Shown here one piece after another: positions 34,986 to 44,065 of a stretch of DNA of 64,000 nucleotides. The notes beneath the pieces were generated by a model. That model was not told where the DNA came from. It did not search any database and saw only the letters and a list, made by a program, of their open reading frames with translations. Origin of the DNA: Actinoplanes couchii (GTDB taxonomy: Bacteria; Actinomycetota; Actinomycetes; Mycobacteriales; Micromonosporaceae). A program made the position numbers and the translations under genes. Every line of letters starts with the position of its first letter. Positions within the stretch are counted from its first letter, which is position 1. The stretch is from positions 33,765 through 97,764 of the forward strand of contig NZ_BOMG01000077.1 of assembly GCF_016862075.1 (NCBI RefSeq), given 5' to 3'.

Positions 34986-37900
34986 ATGCCGACTTCGCGC
35001 TCCCTGGCCGGGGCGACAGCCGCCCTCCTGATACTCACCGCCCTCTCCCCGGTGGCCGCCCACGCGGCACCCAACACCAACACGCCCTACCCGATCTTCA
35101 AGGGCGACACCGCCCCGATCCCCGACGACCGCACCGGATACACGCCCGGCAACCAGCTCAAGGCGATCTTCGACGCCGACGTGGCGGCCGGGGCGGGCAC
35201 CAGCCCGGACCGGGACTTCTGGATCGACCGGATGCTCGCCCGCACCGGCAACCAGCCCGGCGGCTCCAACGGCGACGCCAACCAGTACCTGTTCAGCCGG
35301 GGCCGGGCGGTCTTCATGAAGACCCACCAGCCGGGCACGATCGGGTTCGGGGGCGAGGTCGCCTACATCGAGTCGATCGAGGGCGGGCAGGGCGCGTACA
35401 CGATCACCGCCTCGGTCGGTGGCGCCGACGTCACCCTCACCGAGGACGCCGCGCAGCGCCGGCAGACCCCGAGTTACTGGCGTGGGGTGTTCGCCAACGG
35501 CGCGGCCGGGCTGCGGGTGGTGCAGACGAAGTTCATCACCGACGCCAACGTCGCGGTCACCACCCTGGAGCTGGGCAGCACCGACGGCGCCGCCAAGGAC
35601 GTGACACTGACCGCGACGTCACCGTTCGCGCGTACCGCAACCGGCTCCGACCCGGAACTGACCGGGGCCGTGCGGGCCTTCAACAAGCTCACCGACCTGT
35701 TCCCGCGCTTCTCCGGCGACGGGTTCACGGCGGCCGAAGGCCGGCTGCGGCAGACCCTGACCGTCCCGGCCACCGGCACCGTCGGCACGAAGGTGCAGCT
35801 CGGGTTCGTCGCGAAGGAGATCCCGGCGTCGGCCACCGAGTACACGAAGTTCCGTGGGCTGAGCCCGGCGGCGGCGTTCACCGAGCACGTCACCGCTTAC
35901 AACAGGTGGTGGGCGGAGAACGTGCCCTACCTGGACACGCCCGAGGACAACATCGACAAGACGCTGTTCTACCGCTGGTGGCTGATGCGGTTCAACTTCC
36001 TCGACGCCGACCTGCCGGGCAACGACTACCAGTTCCCGACGTCGATGGAGGGCGTGCTCGGGTACAACAACGCGATCGTGCTGACCACCGGCATGTTCGT
36101 CGACGACCTCAAGTACTTCCGGGATCCGGTCTACTCCTACGGGCCGTGGATCTCGGCCGGCGAGACCGCCAAGAGCTACAAGTACGTCGACAATCCCGGT
36201 GACCCGGCGAACTGGTCGAACAGTTACACCCAGTACATCTCCGAGGCGGCCTGGCGCTCCTACCAGCTGCACGGCGGGCCGCCGTCGGTGGCGCGCAACC
36301 TCGCCGAATACGCCGAGTACGACGTCAAGGGACTGCTGGACGCCTACGACTTCGACGGCAACGGGCTGATCGAGTACAGCTGGGGCGCGATGACCGGCAA
36401 CGACGCCGACGCGGTGTCGTTCGACTGGCGCAAGAACCAGAACATGGACCGGACCGAGAACGCGTATCTGTACTCCAACGCTAAAGCCGCCGCGGCTGCC
36501 TACCGGACCGCCGGGGACGACACCAAAGCGGCCGAGATGGACGCGTTCGCCGAGCGGATCAAAGCCGCCGTTCTGGAATACCTGTGGGAACCCGCCCGGG
36601 ACACCCCGGACGAGATGGGACTGCGCGGCAATCTGCTCAAGCACCGGCACGTCGCGAGTGGCGATCTGGTGCCGTGGAAGGAGATCAACAACTATTACCC
36701 GTTCTCGGTGGGGCTGATGCCGAACACCGCCGAGTACCGGGAGGCGCTGCGCCTGTTCGCCGACGACGCCCAGTACCCGATCTTCCCGTTCACCACCGCC
36801 AACCAGGCCGACAAGGCCGCCGCGGCCGCGCAGGGCGACGCGGGCAGCAACAACTTCTCGGTGATCAACTCGACGGTCACGTTCCGGATGCTGTCGTCGG
36901 TGCTGCGCAACTACCCCACCGACTACATCAATGCCGAGTGGTACAAGAAACTGCTGTACTGGAATGCCTGGGCGCATTATCAGAACAACGGTGACAACCG
37001 TTATCCGGACCAGAACGAGTTCTGGGCCGACGGCAGTGCCGCGAACCAGAGCATCGGCTACCGCTCCTGGATCCACCACACGATCCTCGGGGCCACCAAC
37101 TTCACCGTCATCGAGGACGCGATGGGGCTGCGGCCCCGCTCGGACGGAAAGATCGAACTCGACCCGATCGACATCGACTGGGACCACTTCACCGCCAACA
37201 ACATCAAATACCGGGACAAGGACCTGACCGTGGTCTGGGACGCGCCCGGTGGGAACCGGTACTACGGCGACGTGCCCGAGGGCTACTCGGTCTACCTGGA
37301 CGGCACGCTCGCGTTCACCGTGTCGTCGCTGGCCAAGGTCGTCTACGACCCGGCCACCGGTGAGGTCACCACCGGCGCTCAGGTGCTGTCCAGCGCCGCC
37401 GCCGGGGTGAAAGCGCCGGAACAGGTCACCTTCGCCGCCGACGCGCGGATCACCGACGTGCTGGCCAAGGCCGGTGCCGGTGCAGTTTCCAACACGGCCC
37501 AGGGCCGGCCGGTCACCGCGAGCTTCTCCGCCTCCGGTCGTGGTCCCGCCGGTGCGGTCGACGGCACGACGATCAACGAGCCTTTCTGGGGTACGGCCGG
37601 GTCACCGAACGCCGCCGACTCGCTCGTCGTGGACCTGGAGGGATCCCGGCGGATCGACGACGTGCGGGTGCACTTCTACAAGACGTCCACCACCGCGACC
37701 GTCCCCGGATACGCGCCGCCGGCCCAGTTCCTGGTCGAATACGAGAACGGAGGGGGCTGGAAGGCCGTGCCCGGACAGAGCCGAACCCCGGCCTATCCGC
37801 AGGGCAACCTGAACCAGGTGCGGTTCCCCCGGGTCACCGCGGCGAAGCTGCGGATCACCGTGCAGCACGCGGGCGGCGCGAAGACCGGGATCAAGGAGAT

Positions 37901-40406
37901 CCAGGCCTTCGACAGCGGAGGCACCCCACCCGCTTCCGCGGACGCGCCGCCGCTGGCCGACGCGTGGGTCGACTCCACCTACCGGGAAGCCGGCTCGGTG
38001 CGGTTGCTCGGGCTCGCCCAGGACGACGGGAAATCGGCGACCGCACCCACCGCGCAGTGGTCGGTGGTGGACGCGCCGAACGGCGGAGCCGTCGCGTTCG
38101 ACCCCGAGAACTGGGCGAACACCATCGCCCGGTTCACCCTGGCCGGCCGCTACACGCTGCGGCTCACCGTCGGGACGTCGCACAAGGACGTGATCGTCGA
38201 TGCGACAGCGCTGACCGAGGGCCAGATCAACGTGGCGTCCACGGCTACCGCGTCGGCCAGCTTCACCACCGGATGGAACAACGTCGCCGCCGTCAACGAC
38301 GGGAAACCGCCGTTGTTCAGCGGGGGTGTGCAGACCGATCTGTGGGGGACCTGGACCGGGAACGAGCCGGCCACCCGCTGGTTGCAGTACGACTTCCCGG
38401 CGGCGGTCCGGGTCGACCGGGCGTCGATCGACTTCTGGTCGGACAGCACCACCGGCGGCAGCGGGGTCTCGGTGCCCCGGTCGTGGAAGGTGCAGTGGTG
38501 GGACGGCACGAACTGGCAGGACGTGACCGGGGGCAGCGGGTTCGATCCGGCTGTCCGGGGGCGTACCAACGAGGTGTCCTTCGACCCGGTCACCACGACC
38601 CGGTTGCGGGCCACGTTCAACGCGCTGCCCAACGCGGCCGGGACTGCCTGGTCGGCGGTCGGCGTGTCCGAGTGGCGGGTGTTCGCGGCCCCTGCCTCGT
38701 CGATTCAGGGTGTCGACGTCCGTACCCAGGTCGGGGTTGTTCCCGATCTTCCCTCGACCGTGGACGTGACCTACGCCGACGGGACGACCCTGCCGGTCGC
38801 GGTCACCTGGGGCGCCGTCGACCCGGCGCGGGTGGCGTCGGTCGGTGATTTCACGGTGGCCGGGTTCATCGCTGGATCGACATTGACCGCACGTGCACAT
38901 GTATGGGTTCGGGGATCCGACCCGGTGCAGATCAACACCGTCGACCCGGTGTCGGTGAGCACCTCGGCCGGGGTCGCTCCACGTCTGCCCTCGTCGGTGA
39001 CCGTCGGTTACAACGACGGCTCGCGGCAGAGTGGTGTCGGCGTGACCTGGGCGCCCGTCGACCCGGCCTCCTATGCGTCGGCCGGCACCTTCGACGTGAT
39101 CGGGCAGGTCGCCGGCACCGACAAGACCGCCACCGCGACCGTCACCGTCGGTGCCGGTGGGCCGGTGGACAGCTCGCCGCCTGTCGCGTCGCTCACCGCT
39201 GATCCGGCCGCCACCTGGACCAACGCGGCGACCGTGACGGTGACCGCCGCCGCGGTCGACAACCGGGACGACTCGCCGTCGATCGAGGTCGCGGTGGGTG
39301 ACGGTGCCTGGCGGGCCTATACCGGTCCGATCAATGTTGACGATGAGGGATCAACACGTCTCCGGGCGCGGGCCACCGACGCTGCGGGCAACGTCTCGAC
39401 GGTCACCGAGTCGACAGTCAACATCGATCGGACGAAGCCGTCCGCCACGGCCAGCCTCGACGCGGCCGCCCGCACGGTCACCGTCACCGGGACGGACGCG
39501 CTCTCCGGGGTAGCGGACGTGCAGTACCGGCTGAGCGCCGGCGGGGAGTGGACCGTCGCCAACGGGGCCGTGCCGATCGGGTCGCCGGCGACCACCGTCG
39601 AATACCGGGCGGTGGACCGGGCCGGGAACGTCTCGGCCGTGGGGTCGTTGGAGGTCGCGGCCGGGCAGGCTCCGGTCAACGTGGCACGCACCGGGGGCGC
39701 GTCGGCTTCGTACACGCCGGCCTGGCTCACCGTCGACAACCTTGCGGACGGCGTCGAGCCGACCGGGGCCAACGGGCCGAACACCGACGTGTGGAACAGC
39801 TGGCCGCAGGTCGGGGAGCAGTGGATCCAGCTCGACTGGGCGTCGCCGGTGACGGTGGATCGCAGCCGGATCTGGTTCACCTCCGACCTCGACGACTCGG
39901 GTGCGGGGGTGGCCCCGCCGAGCGCGTGGAGACTCCAGTACTGGGACGGGACCGTTTTCAAGGACGTGTCGGCGTCGGCCTACGGCACCTCGGCCACCTC
40001 GTGGAACACCGTCACCTTCACCCCGGTGACCACCACTCGCCTGAGGGCGTTGCTCACCAGCAGCGGCACCGAGGAGGGCAAGGGCTCGCCCGGTGTACAG
40101 GAGTGGCAGGTGTTCGACGTGCCTACCTCGCCGGAGCCGGGAGCGGACGTCGAGGTGCAGGCCCGGTCCCAGTGCACGGCCGGGAAGGTGCATGTCGCCG
40201 TCACCGCACTCAACGCCGGTGCGACACCACTGAACATCGAGCTGGTCACACCGTACGGAAATCGGACGGTTTTGAATGTAGCCCCTGGCAAATCGGCCTA
40301 TCAGACATTCAACAGCCGGCTGGCGAGCGTGCCCGCTGGAAGCGCCACCATCCGCGTCGGTGACGAGTCGTTCGACGCACCCTACGCGGCGCTGAGCTGC
40401 GGATAA
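34986..40406 (+). CDS. Large secreted multidomain glycosidase of (alpha/alpha)6 type with discoidin modules
   Basis: The protein has 1806 residues. Signal peptide 1-27. Residues 30-810: N-terminal beta-sandwich plus a six-hairpin catalytic domain (FYRWWLMRFNFLDAD, FDGNGLIEYSWGA, GSNNFSVINSTVTFRML, DGSAANQSIGYRSWIHHTIL), of the MGH1/GH63-like superfamily; a GH142-type arabinofuranosidase is possible. Then a discoidin domain (833-978), an Ig-like domain, a second discoidin-like domain (1081-1235), two Big_4 bacterial Ig domains (1238-1391), two OmpL47-like repeats, a third discoidin-like domain (1564-1714) and a two-cysteine C-terminal domain (about 1718-1806) shared with the next gene. I cannot assign the exact substrate. 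It sits 12 bp from both neighbours. Confidence 0.8.
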   Translation: MPTSRSLAGATAALLILTALSPVAAHAAPNTNTPYPIFKGDTAPIPDDRTGYTPGNQLKAIFDADVAAGAGTSPDRDFWIDRMLARTGNQPGGSNGDANQYLFSRGRAVFMKTHQPGTIGFGGEVAYIESIEGGQGAYTITASVGGADVTLTEDAAQRRQTPSYWRGVFANGAAGLRVVQTKFITDANVAVTTLELGSTDGAAKDVTLTATSPFARTATGSDPELTGAVRAFNKLTDLFPRFSGDGFTAAEGRLRQTLTVPATGTVGTKVQLGFVAKEIPASATEYTKFRGLSPAAAFTEHVTAYNRWWAENVPYLDTPEDNIDKTLFYRWWLMRFNFLDADLPGNDYQFPTSMEGVLGYNNAIVLTTGMFVDDLKYFRDPVYSYGPWISAGETAKSYKYVDNPGDPANWSNSYTQYISEAAWRSYQLHGGPPSVARNLAEYAEYDVKGLLDAYDFDGNGLIEYSWGAMTGNDADAVSFDWRKNQNMDRTENAYLYSNAKAAAAAYRTAGDDTKAAEMDAFAERIKAAVLEYLWEPARDTPDEMGLRGNLLKHRHVASGDLVPWKEINNYYPFSVGLMPNTAEYREALRLFADDAQYPIFPFTTANQADKAAAAAQGDAGSNNFSVINSTVTFRMLSSVLRNYPTDYINAEWYKKLLYWNAWAHYQNNGDNRYPDQNEFWADGSAANQSIGYRSWIHHTILGATNFTVIEDAMGLRPRSDGKIELDPIDIDWDHFTANNIKYRDKDLTVVWDAPGGNRYYGDVPEGYSVYLDGTLAFTVSSLAKVVYDPATGEVTTGAQVLSSAAAGVKAPEQVTFAADARITDVLAKAGAGAVSNTAQGRPVTASFSASGRGPAGAVDGTTINEPFWGTAGSPNAADSLVVDLEGSRRIDDVRVHFYKTSTTATVPGYAPPAQFLVEYENGGGWKAVPGQSRTPAYPQGNLNQVRFPRVTAAKLRITVQHAGGAKTGIKEIQAFDSGGTPPASADAPPLADAWVDSTYREAGSVRLLGLAQDDGKSATAPTAQWSVVDAPNGGAVAFDPENWANTIARFTLAGRYTLRLTVGTSHKDVIVDATALTEGQINVASTATASASFTTGWNNVAAVNDGKPPLFSGGVQTDLWGTWTGNEPATRWLQYDFPAAVRVDRASIDFWSDSTTGGSGVSVPRSWKVQWWDGTNWQDVTGGSGFDPAVRGRTNEVSFDPVTTTRLRATFNALPNAAGTAWSAVGVSEWRVFAAPASSIQGVDVRTQVGVVPDLPSTVDVTYADGTTLPVAVTWGAVDPARVASVGDFTVAGFIAGSTLTARAHVWVRGSDPVQINTVDPVSVSTSAGVAPRLPSSVTVGYNDGSRQSGVGVTWAPVDPASYASAGTFDVIGQVAGTDKTATATVTVGAGGPVDSSPPVASLTADPAATWTNAATVTVTAAAVDNRDDSPSIEVAVGDGAWRAYTGPINVDDEGSTRLRARATDAAGNVSTVTESTVNIDRTKPSATASLDAAARTVTVTGTDALSGVADVQYRLSAGGEWTVANGAVPIGSPATTVEYRAVDRAGNVSAVGSLEVAAGQAPVNVARTGGASASYTPAWLTVDNLADGVEPTGANGPNTDVWNSWPQVGEQWIQLDWASPVTVDRSRIWFTSDLDDSGAGVAPPSAWRLQYWDGTVFKDVSASAYGTSATSWNTVTFTPVTTTRLRALLTSSGTEEGKGSPGVQEWQVFDVPTSPEPGADVEVQARSQCTAGKVHVAVTALNAGATPLNIELVTPYGNRTVLNVAPGKSAYQTFNSRLASVPAGSATIRVGDESFDAPYAALSCG

Positions 40407-40418
40407 CCGAGGAGAACC

Positions 40419-43400
40419 GTGAGACCGCTCAGGGCAGCGGTCGCCGGACTGGTCGCGGCGGGTCTGCTGGTCACAGCGCCCGCCGCCCCGGCCCGGGCGG
40501 CCGATTCCTACACCTTCACCAACACCGTCAATCCGATCGTCAAGGACGGCTCCTACTATTCGGCCGATCCTGCGCCGCTCGTCGCCGACGGGCAGCTCTA
40601 CATCTACACCGGGCACGATGAAGCCGGTCCGGCCGTCAACGATTTCGTGATGAACGAGTGGGGCGCTTTCCGGACCTCGGATGTGTCGTCCGGAGAGTGG
40701 ACGCATTTCCCCTCGTTGATGCGGCCGGAAAGCGTGTTCGCCTGGGCGACCCCGGGACGGGCCTATGCCGGGCAGGTGGTCGAAGGACCGGACGGGCGCT
40801 ATTTCTGGTACGTCCCGGTCAGCGAGCGTGACTCCACCGCGTCCAACAAGTTCGCGATCGGGGTGGCGGTCTCGGACAGCCCGACCGGGCCGTGGACCGA
40901 CCACATCGGCGGACCGCTGATCTCCCAGCGGGTGCCGACCGCCAACACCATCGAGAACATCGACCCGACGATCCTGGTCGAGGGCTCGCGGGTGTTCGTC
41001 TACTGGGGCACGTTCGGCCAGCTGCGGATGCTCGAATTCCAGGCCGACATGAAAACGCCCGTCGGCACCCAGCAGACGGTCACCGGGCTGACCGGGTTCT
41101 TCGAGGCGTCGTGGCTCTTCAAGCGGGGAAACACCTATTACCTGGCGTACGCCGGGAACAACGCCGGTCCCACCTCGTCCTGCACACCCGCCAACTATCA
41201 CGCGTGTATCGCCTATGCCACGGCGTCCGCACCGACCGGGCCGTGGACGTATCGCGGGACGATTCTCCCGCCGGTCTCCTCGACCACCAGCCATCCCGGA
41301 ATCGTGGAATTCGGCGGGCAGTGGTACCTCGTCTACCACACCGCGGATGCCGTGGGCGGCGGCCACTTCCGGCGGTCGGTCGCGATCGACAAGCTCGAGT
41401 GGGACGGCGATCTCATCCGGCCCGTCGTCCCCACACCCGCTCGTGGCGCCGACCGGACGCCGCGCGCCAACATCGCCCAGGCCGCCACGGTCACCGTCTC
41501 CAACGCGCCGGTGCCCACCCAGTACTGGGTCAAAGCGCTCAACGACGAGATCGTGCGCGCCAATCCGCTGCCGCCGGACATGTGGGGGACGTGGACCGGC
41601 AGCAACCCGCCGCAGCAGTGGGTGCAGTACACCTGGGATCAGCCGATGCGGATCAGCGGCTCGCAGATCGACTTCTGGAACGACCAGCCGCAAGGGACCG
41701 GGGTGGGGGTGGCGGCGCCGGCCCGGTGGCGGATCCAGTACTGGGACGGGCAGTGGAAGGACGTGCCGAACCCCAGCGGATATCCGACCGGGACGCAGGG
41801 CTTCCAGAACACCACCTTCGACCCGGTCACCACTTCGCAGGTGCGGGCGGTGTTCGACGCCTCCACCAACGGCAGCACCTATTCAGCGGTGGCGGTCGAG
41901 GAGTGGAAGGTGCTCGCGGCGCAACCCGGCTCGGTGACGTCGCCCCGGATCACCGTGGAGGTGGGGGAGACCCAGTTGCCCGGGACGGTTCCGGTGGCGT
42001 TCGGGACGTCGACACTCCAGGTGCCGGTCTTCTGGGATGCCGTCAGCGCGTCGGAGGTGGCTCAGCCCGGGACGTTCACCGTCGGCGGCAGTGTCCTCGG
42101 CTATGCGGCGGGGCGGGTGGAAGCCCTGGTCACGGTGATCTCGCCGGGTGACACCGAGGGGGACGTGACCGCGCCCTCGGTGACCCTCGCCGCCAGTGGC
42201 AGTGCCGGAACCGGCGACTGGTTCCGATCCGCGGTCACCGTCCGTGCCGCCGCTGTCGACGACCGCGGTGGGCGGCTGACGATCCGGGCCGCGGTGGACG
42301 GCGGCGAGCCGGCGGTCTTCGCGTCGGTGCGCTCCGCGGACATCCCGGTCACCGGGGAGGGGCGGCATACGGTCGTGGTGACGGCGGCCGATCGAGCCGG
42401 CAACATCTCCGATATTTCGGACCTGTCCATCCAGGTGGACACTGTCGCGCCGACCAGCACGGCATCGGTCACCGACCGGAAAGTGACCGTGACCGGCGCG
42501 GACGCCACCTCCGGTCTGGCCCGGTCGGAGTATGCGATCGGTGGCGGCGACTGGACGGCCTACACCGGGCCGGTCGGTGCGCCCGACGCCGGGCGGCACG
42601 TCGTGTCGTATCGGGCCGTCGACAACGCCGGGAACACCTCGGCGGCCGGGAGCGTGGTCATCCCCGCCGACCTGTCCGCGCCGCTGACCGGCAACGTCGG
42701 CCCGATCGGGGCGGCCACCGCCTCCTACACGGCCGGGTGGAACAGTGTGACCGCGCTCAACGACGACAGCGACCCGGTGTCGCCCGGGCAGGCCCAGATC
42801 TGGGGCACCTGGTCGGGAACCCGCCCGGCCACCCAGTGGATCCAGTACGACTGGTCACGGCCGATCCGGCTCACCTCCGCCGAGATCAGGTTCTGGCGGG
42901 ACAGCGCCGCCGGAACCGGTGACGGCGTGGCCGAACCGGACTCGTGGAAACTCCAGTCCTGGGACGGCACGGCATGGCAGGACGTCACCGGCGCCTCCGC
43001 CTACGGAACCAGCAGCACCGCCTTCAACAGGGTCACCTTCGACCCGGTGGTCACCTCCCGGCTGCGCGCCGTCCTGTCCGCGAACGGCAACGGCACCACC
43101 TTCTCCGCGGTGGCCGTCACCGAGTGGCGCGTCATCGCCGACGAGCAGGCCACGCAGCCGGCGCTGCCGGTCACGGTCACCGCCCAGTCGCGGTGCGTCG
43201 GCGGCCGGGCCTACGTGGCGGTCCAGGCCCACAACGGCCACACCGCGGCCCTGGACATCGAGCTGACCACCCCGTACGGCAAGAAGGCCGTCACCGGGGT
43301 CGCCCCCGGAGCCAACGCCTACCAGTCCTTCACCTCCCGCCTCGACTCCCTGCCCGCCGGGTCGGCGTCCGCCACGGCCGGAACCACCGTCGTCACCGCT

Positions 43401-43424
43401 TCCTACCCCGCTGTCACCTGCTGA
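40419..43424 (+). CDS. Secreted GH43 enzyme with discoidin, Ig-like and shared C-terminal domains
   Basis: The protein has 1001 residues. Signal peptide 1-28. GH43 five-bladed propeller about 35-335 with the catalytic triad base D50 (YYSADPAPLV), pKa-modulating D182 (NIDPTILVEG) and acid E229 (GFFEASWLFK). Then a discoidin-like domain (345-502), a Big_4-like domain, two OmpL47-like repeats, a second discoidin-like domain (755-910) and the C-terminal two-cysteine domain (915-1001). Expected activity is alpha-L-arabinofuranosidase or beta-xylosidase type; in this operon arabinofuranosidase is more likely. It lies 12 bp after the large glycosidase gene and 13 bp before the WxL-like gene. Confidence 0.9.
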   Translation: MRPLRAAVAGLVAAGLLVTAPAAPARAADSYTFTNTVNPIVKDGSYYSADPAPLVADGQLYIYTGHDEAGPAVNDFVMNEWGAFRTSDVSSGEWTHFPSLMRPESVFAWATPGRAYAGQVVEGPDGRYFWYVPVSERDSTASNKFAIGVAVSDSPTGPWTDHIGGPLISQRVPTANTIENIDPTILVEGSRVFVYWGTFGQLRMLEFQADMKTPVGTQQTVTGLTGFFEASWLFKRGNTYYLAYAGNNAGPTSSCTPANYHACIAYATASAPTGPWTYRGTILPPVSSTTSHPGIVEFGGQWYLVYHTADAVGGGHFRRSVAIDKLEWDGDLIRPVVPTPARGADRTPRANIAQAATVTVSNAPVPTQYWVKALNDEIVRANPLPPDMWGTWTGSNPPQQWVQYTWDQPMRISGSQIDFWNDQPQGTGVGVAAPARWRIQYWDGQWKDVPNPSGYPTGTQGFQNTTFDPVTTSQVRAVFDASTNGSTYSAVAVEEWKVLAAQPGSVTSPRITVEVGETQLPGTVPVAFGTSTLQVPVFWDAVSASEVAQPGTFTVGGSVLGYAAGRVEALVTVISPGDTEGDVTAPSVTLAASGSAGTGDWFRSAVTVRAAAVDDRGGRLTIRAAVDGGEPAVFASVRSADIPVTGEGRHTVVVTAADRAGNISDISDLSIQVDTVAPTSTASVTDRKVTVTGADATSGLARSEYAIGGGDWTAYTGPVGAPDAGRHVVSYRAVDNAGNTSAAGSVVIPADLSAPLTGNVGPIGAATASYTAGWNSVTALNDDSDPVSPGQAQIWGTWSGTRPATQWIQYDWSRPIRLTSAEIRFWRDSAAGTGDGVAEPDSWKLQSWDGTAWQDVTGASAYGTSSTAFNRVTFDPVVTSRLRAVLSANGNGTTFSAVAVTEWRVIADEQATQPALPVTVTAQSRCVGGRAYVAVQAHNGHTAALDIELTTPYGKKAVTGVAPGANAYQSFTSRLDSLPAGSASATAGTTVVTASYPAVTC

Positions 43425-43437
43425 TCGGAGACCGAAC

Positions 43438-44055
43438 ATGAACACCCGAACCCGGCTGGGCGTGGCTGCCGCCTGCTCGGTCCTGGTAGCCGCGATACCG
43501 GTACCGGCCCTCGCCGACCCGGGCGACGACGCCCGTGTCGAAGTGACCGTCGACATCGACGAGATCGAGGAACCGGGAATCCTCGCCCTCACCGTCGCCG
43601 GTAACGCGGTGACGCTGCGGGAGGACGGCTCCGACCTGCTGATCCGCCAGTTCACCGGAACCCTGCCGAGGGTCACGGTCACCGACACCCGCACCGCGGC
43701 GGAGGTTCCGGCCGGGGCGTCCTGGGCCGTCCTCGGCAGCAGCAGCGACTTCACCGGAACCGCCGGTCAGGCCCCGATCGGCGCCGACCACCTGGGCTGG
43801 AAACCGCGCCTGATCAACGGCGGCGACACCGGCCTGGTCTCCGAGGGCGAGGAGGTGGTGACGGTCCTCGACACCCCCACCCAGCCCGGCAACAACGTCG
43901 GCCTGGTCGACCAGGAACTCCTGATCTCCACCTACGACTCGGCCGAGGTCACCGGCGGCGCCTACACCGTCGACGCGGGCCTGACGCTGCGCACCCCCGC
44001 CGATGTGGCGGCCGGTTCGTACCGCTCCACCCTGACCCTCTCCCTCTTCGAGTAA
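43438..44055 (+). CDS. Secreted WxL-domain-like surface protein
   Basis: The protein has 205 residues. Signal peptide 1-26 (cleavage after ALA). The mature part begins VEVTVDIDEIEEPGILALTVAGNAV and continues PRVTVTDTR, ASWAVLGSSSDFTG, LGWKPRL and the terminal AGSYRSTLTLSLFE, the layout of WxL-type domains that bind non-covalently to the Gram-positive wall. It has no anchor of its own. The next gene encodes the matching WxL-interacting membrane protein. Placement at the end of the arabinofuranosidase operon suggests a surface-display role for the secreted enzymes (inference). Confidence 0.75.
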   Translation: MNTRTRLGVAAACSVLVAAIPVPALADPGDDARVEVTVDIDEIEEPGILALTVAGNAVTLREDGSDLLIRQFTGTLPRVTVTDTRTAAEVPAGASWAVLGSSSDFTGTAGQAPIGADHLGWKPRLINGGDTGLVSEGEEVVTVLDTPTQPGNNVGLVDQELLISTYDSAEVTGGAYTVDAGLTLRTPADVAAGSYRSTLTLSLFE

Positions 44056-44065
44056 GGCCCGCCCG

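Noticed and set aside
32103..35327. Open frame of 1074 codons on the minus strand opposite the GH127/GH146 genes
   Set aside because: High-GC antisense artefact; the plus strand has intact catalytic motifs of two glycosidases.
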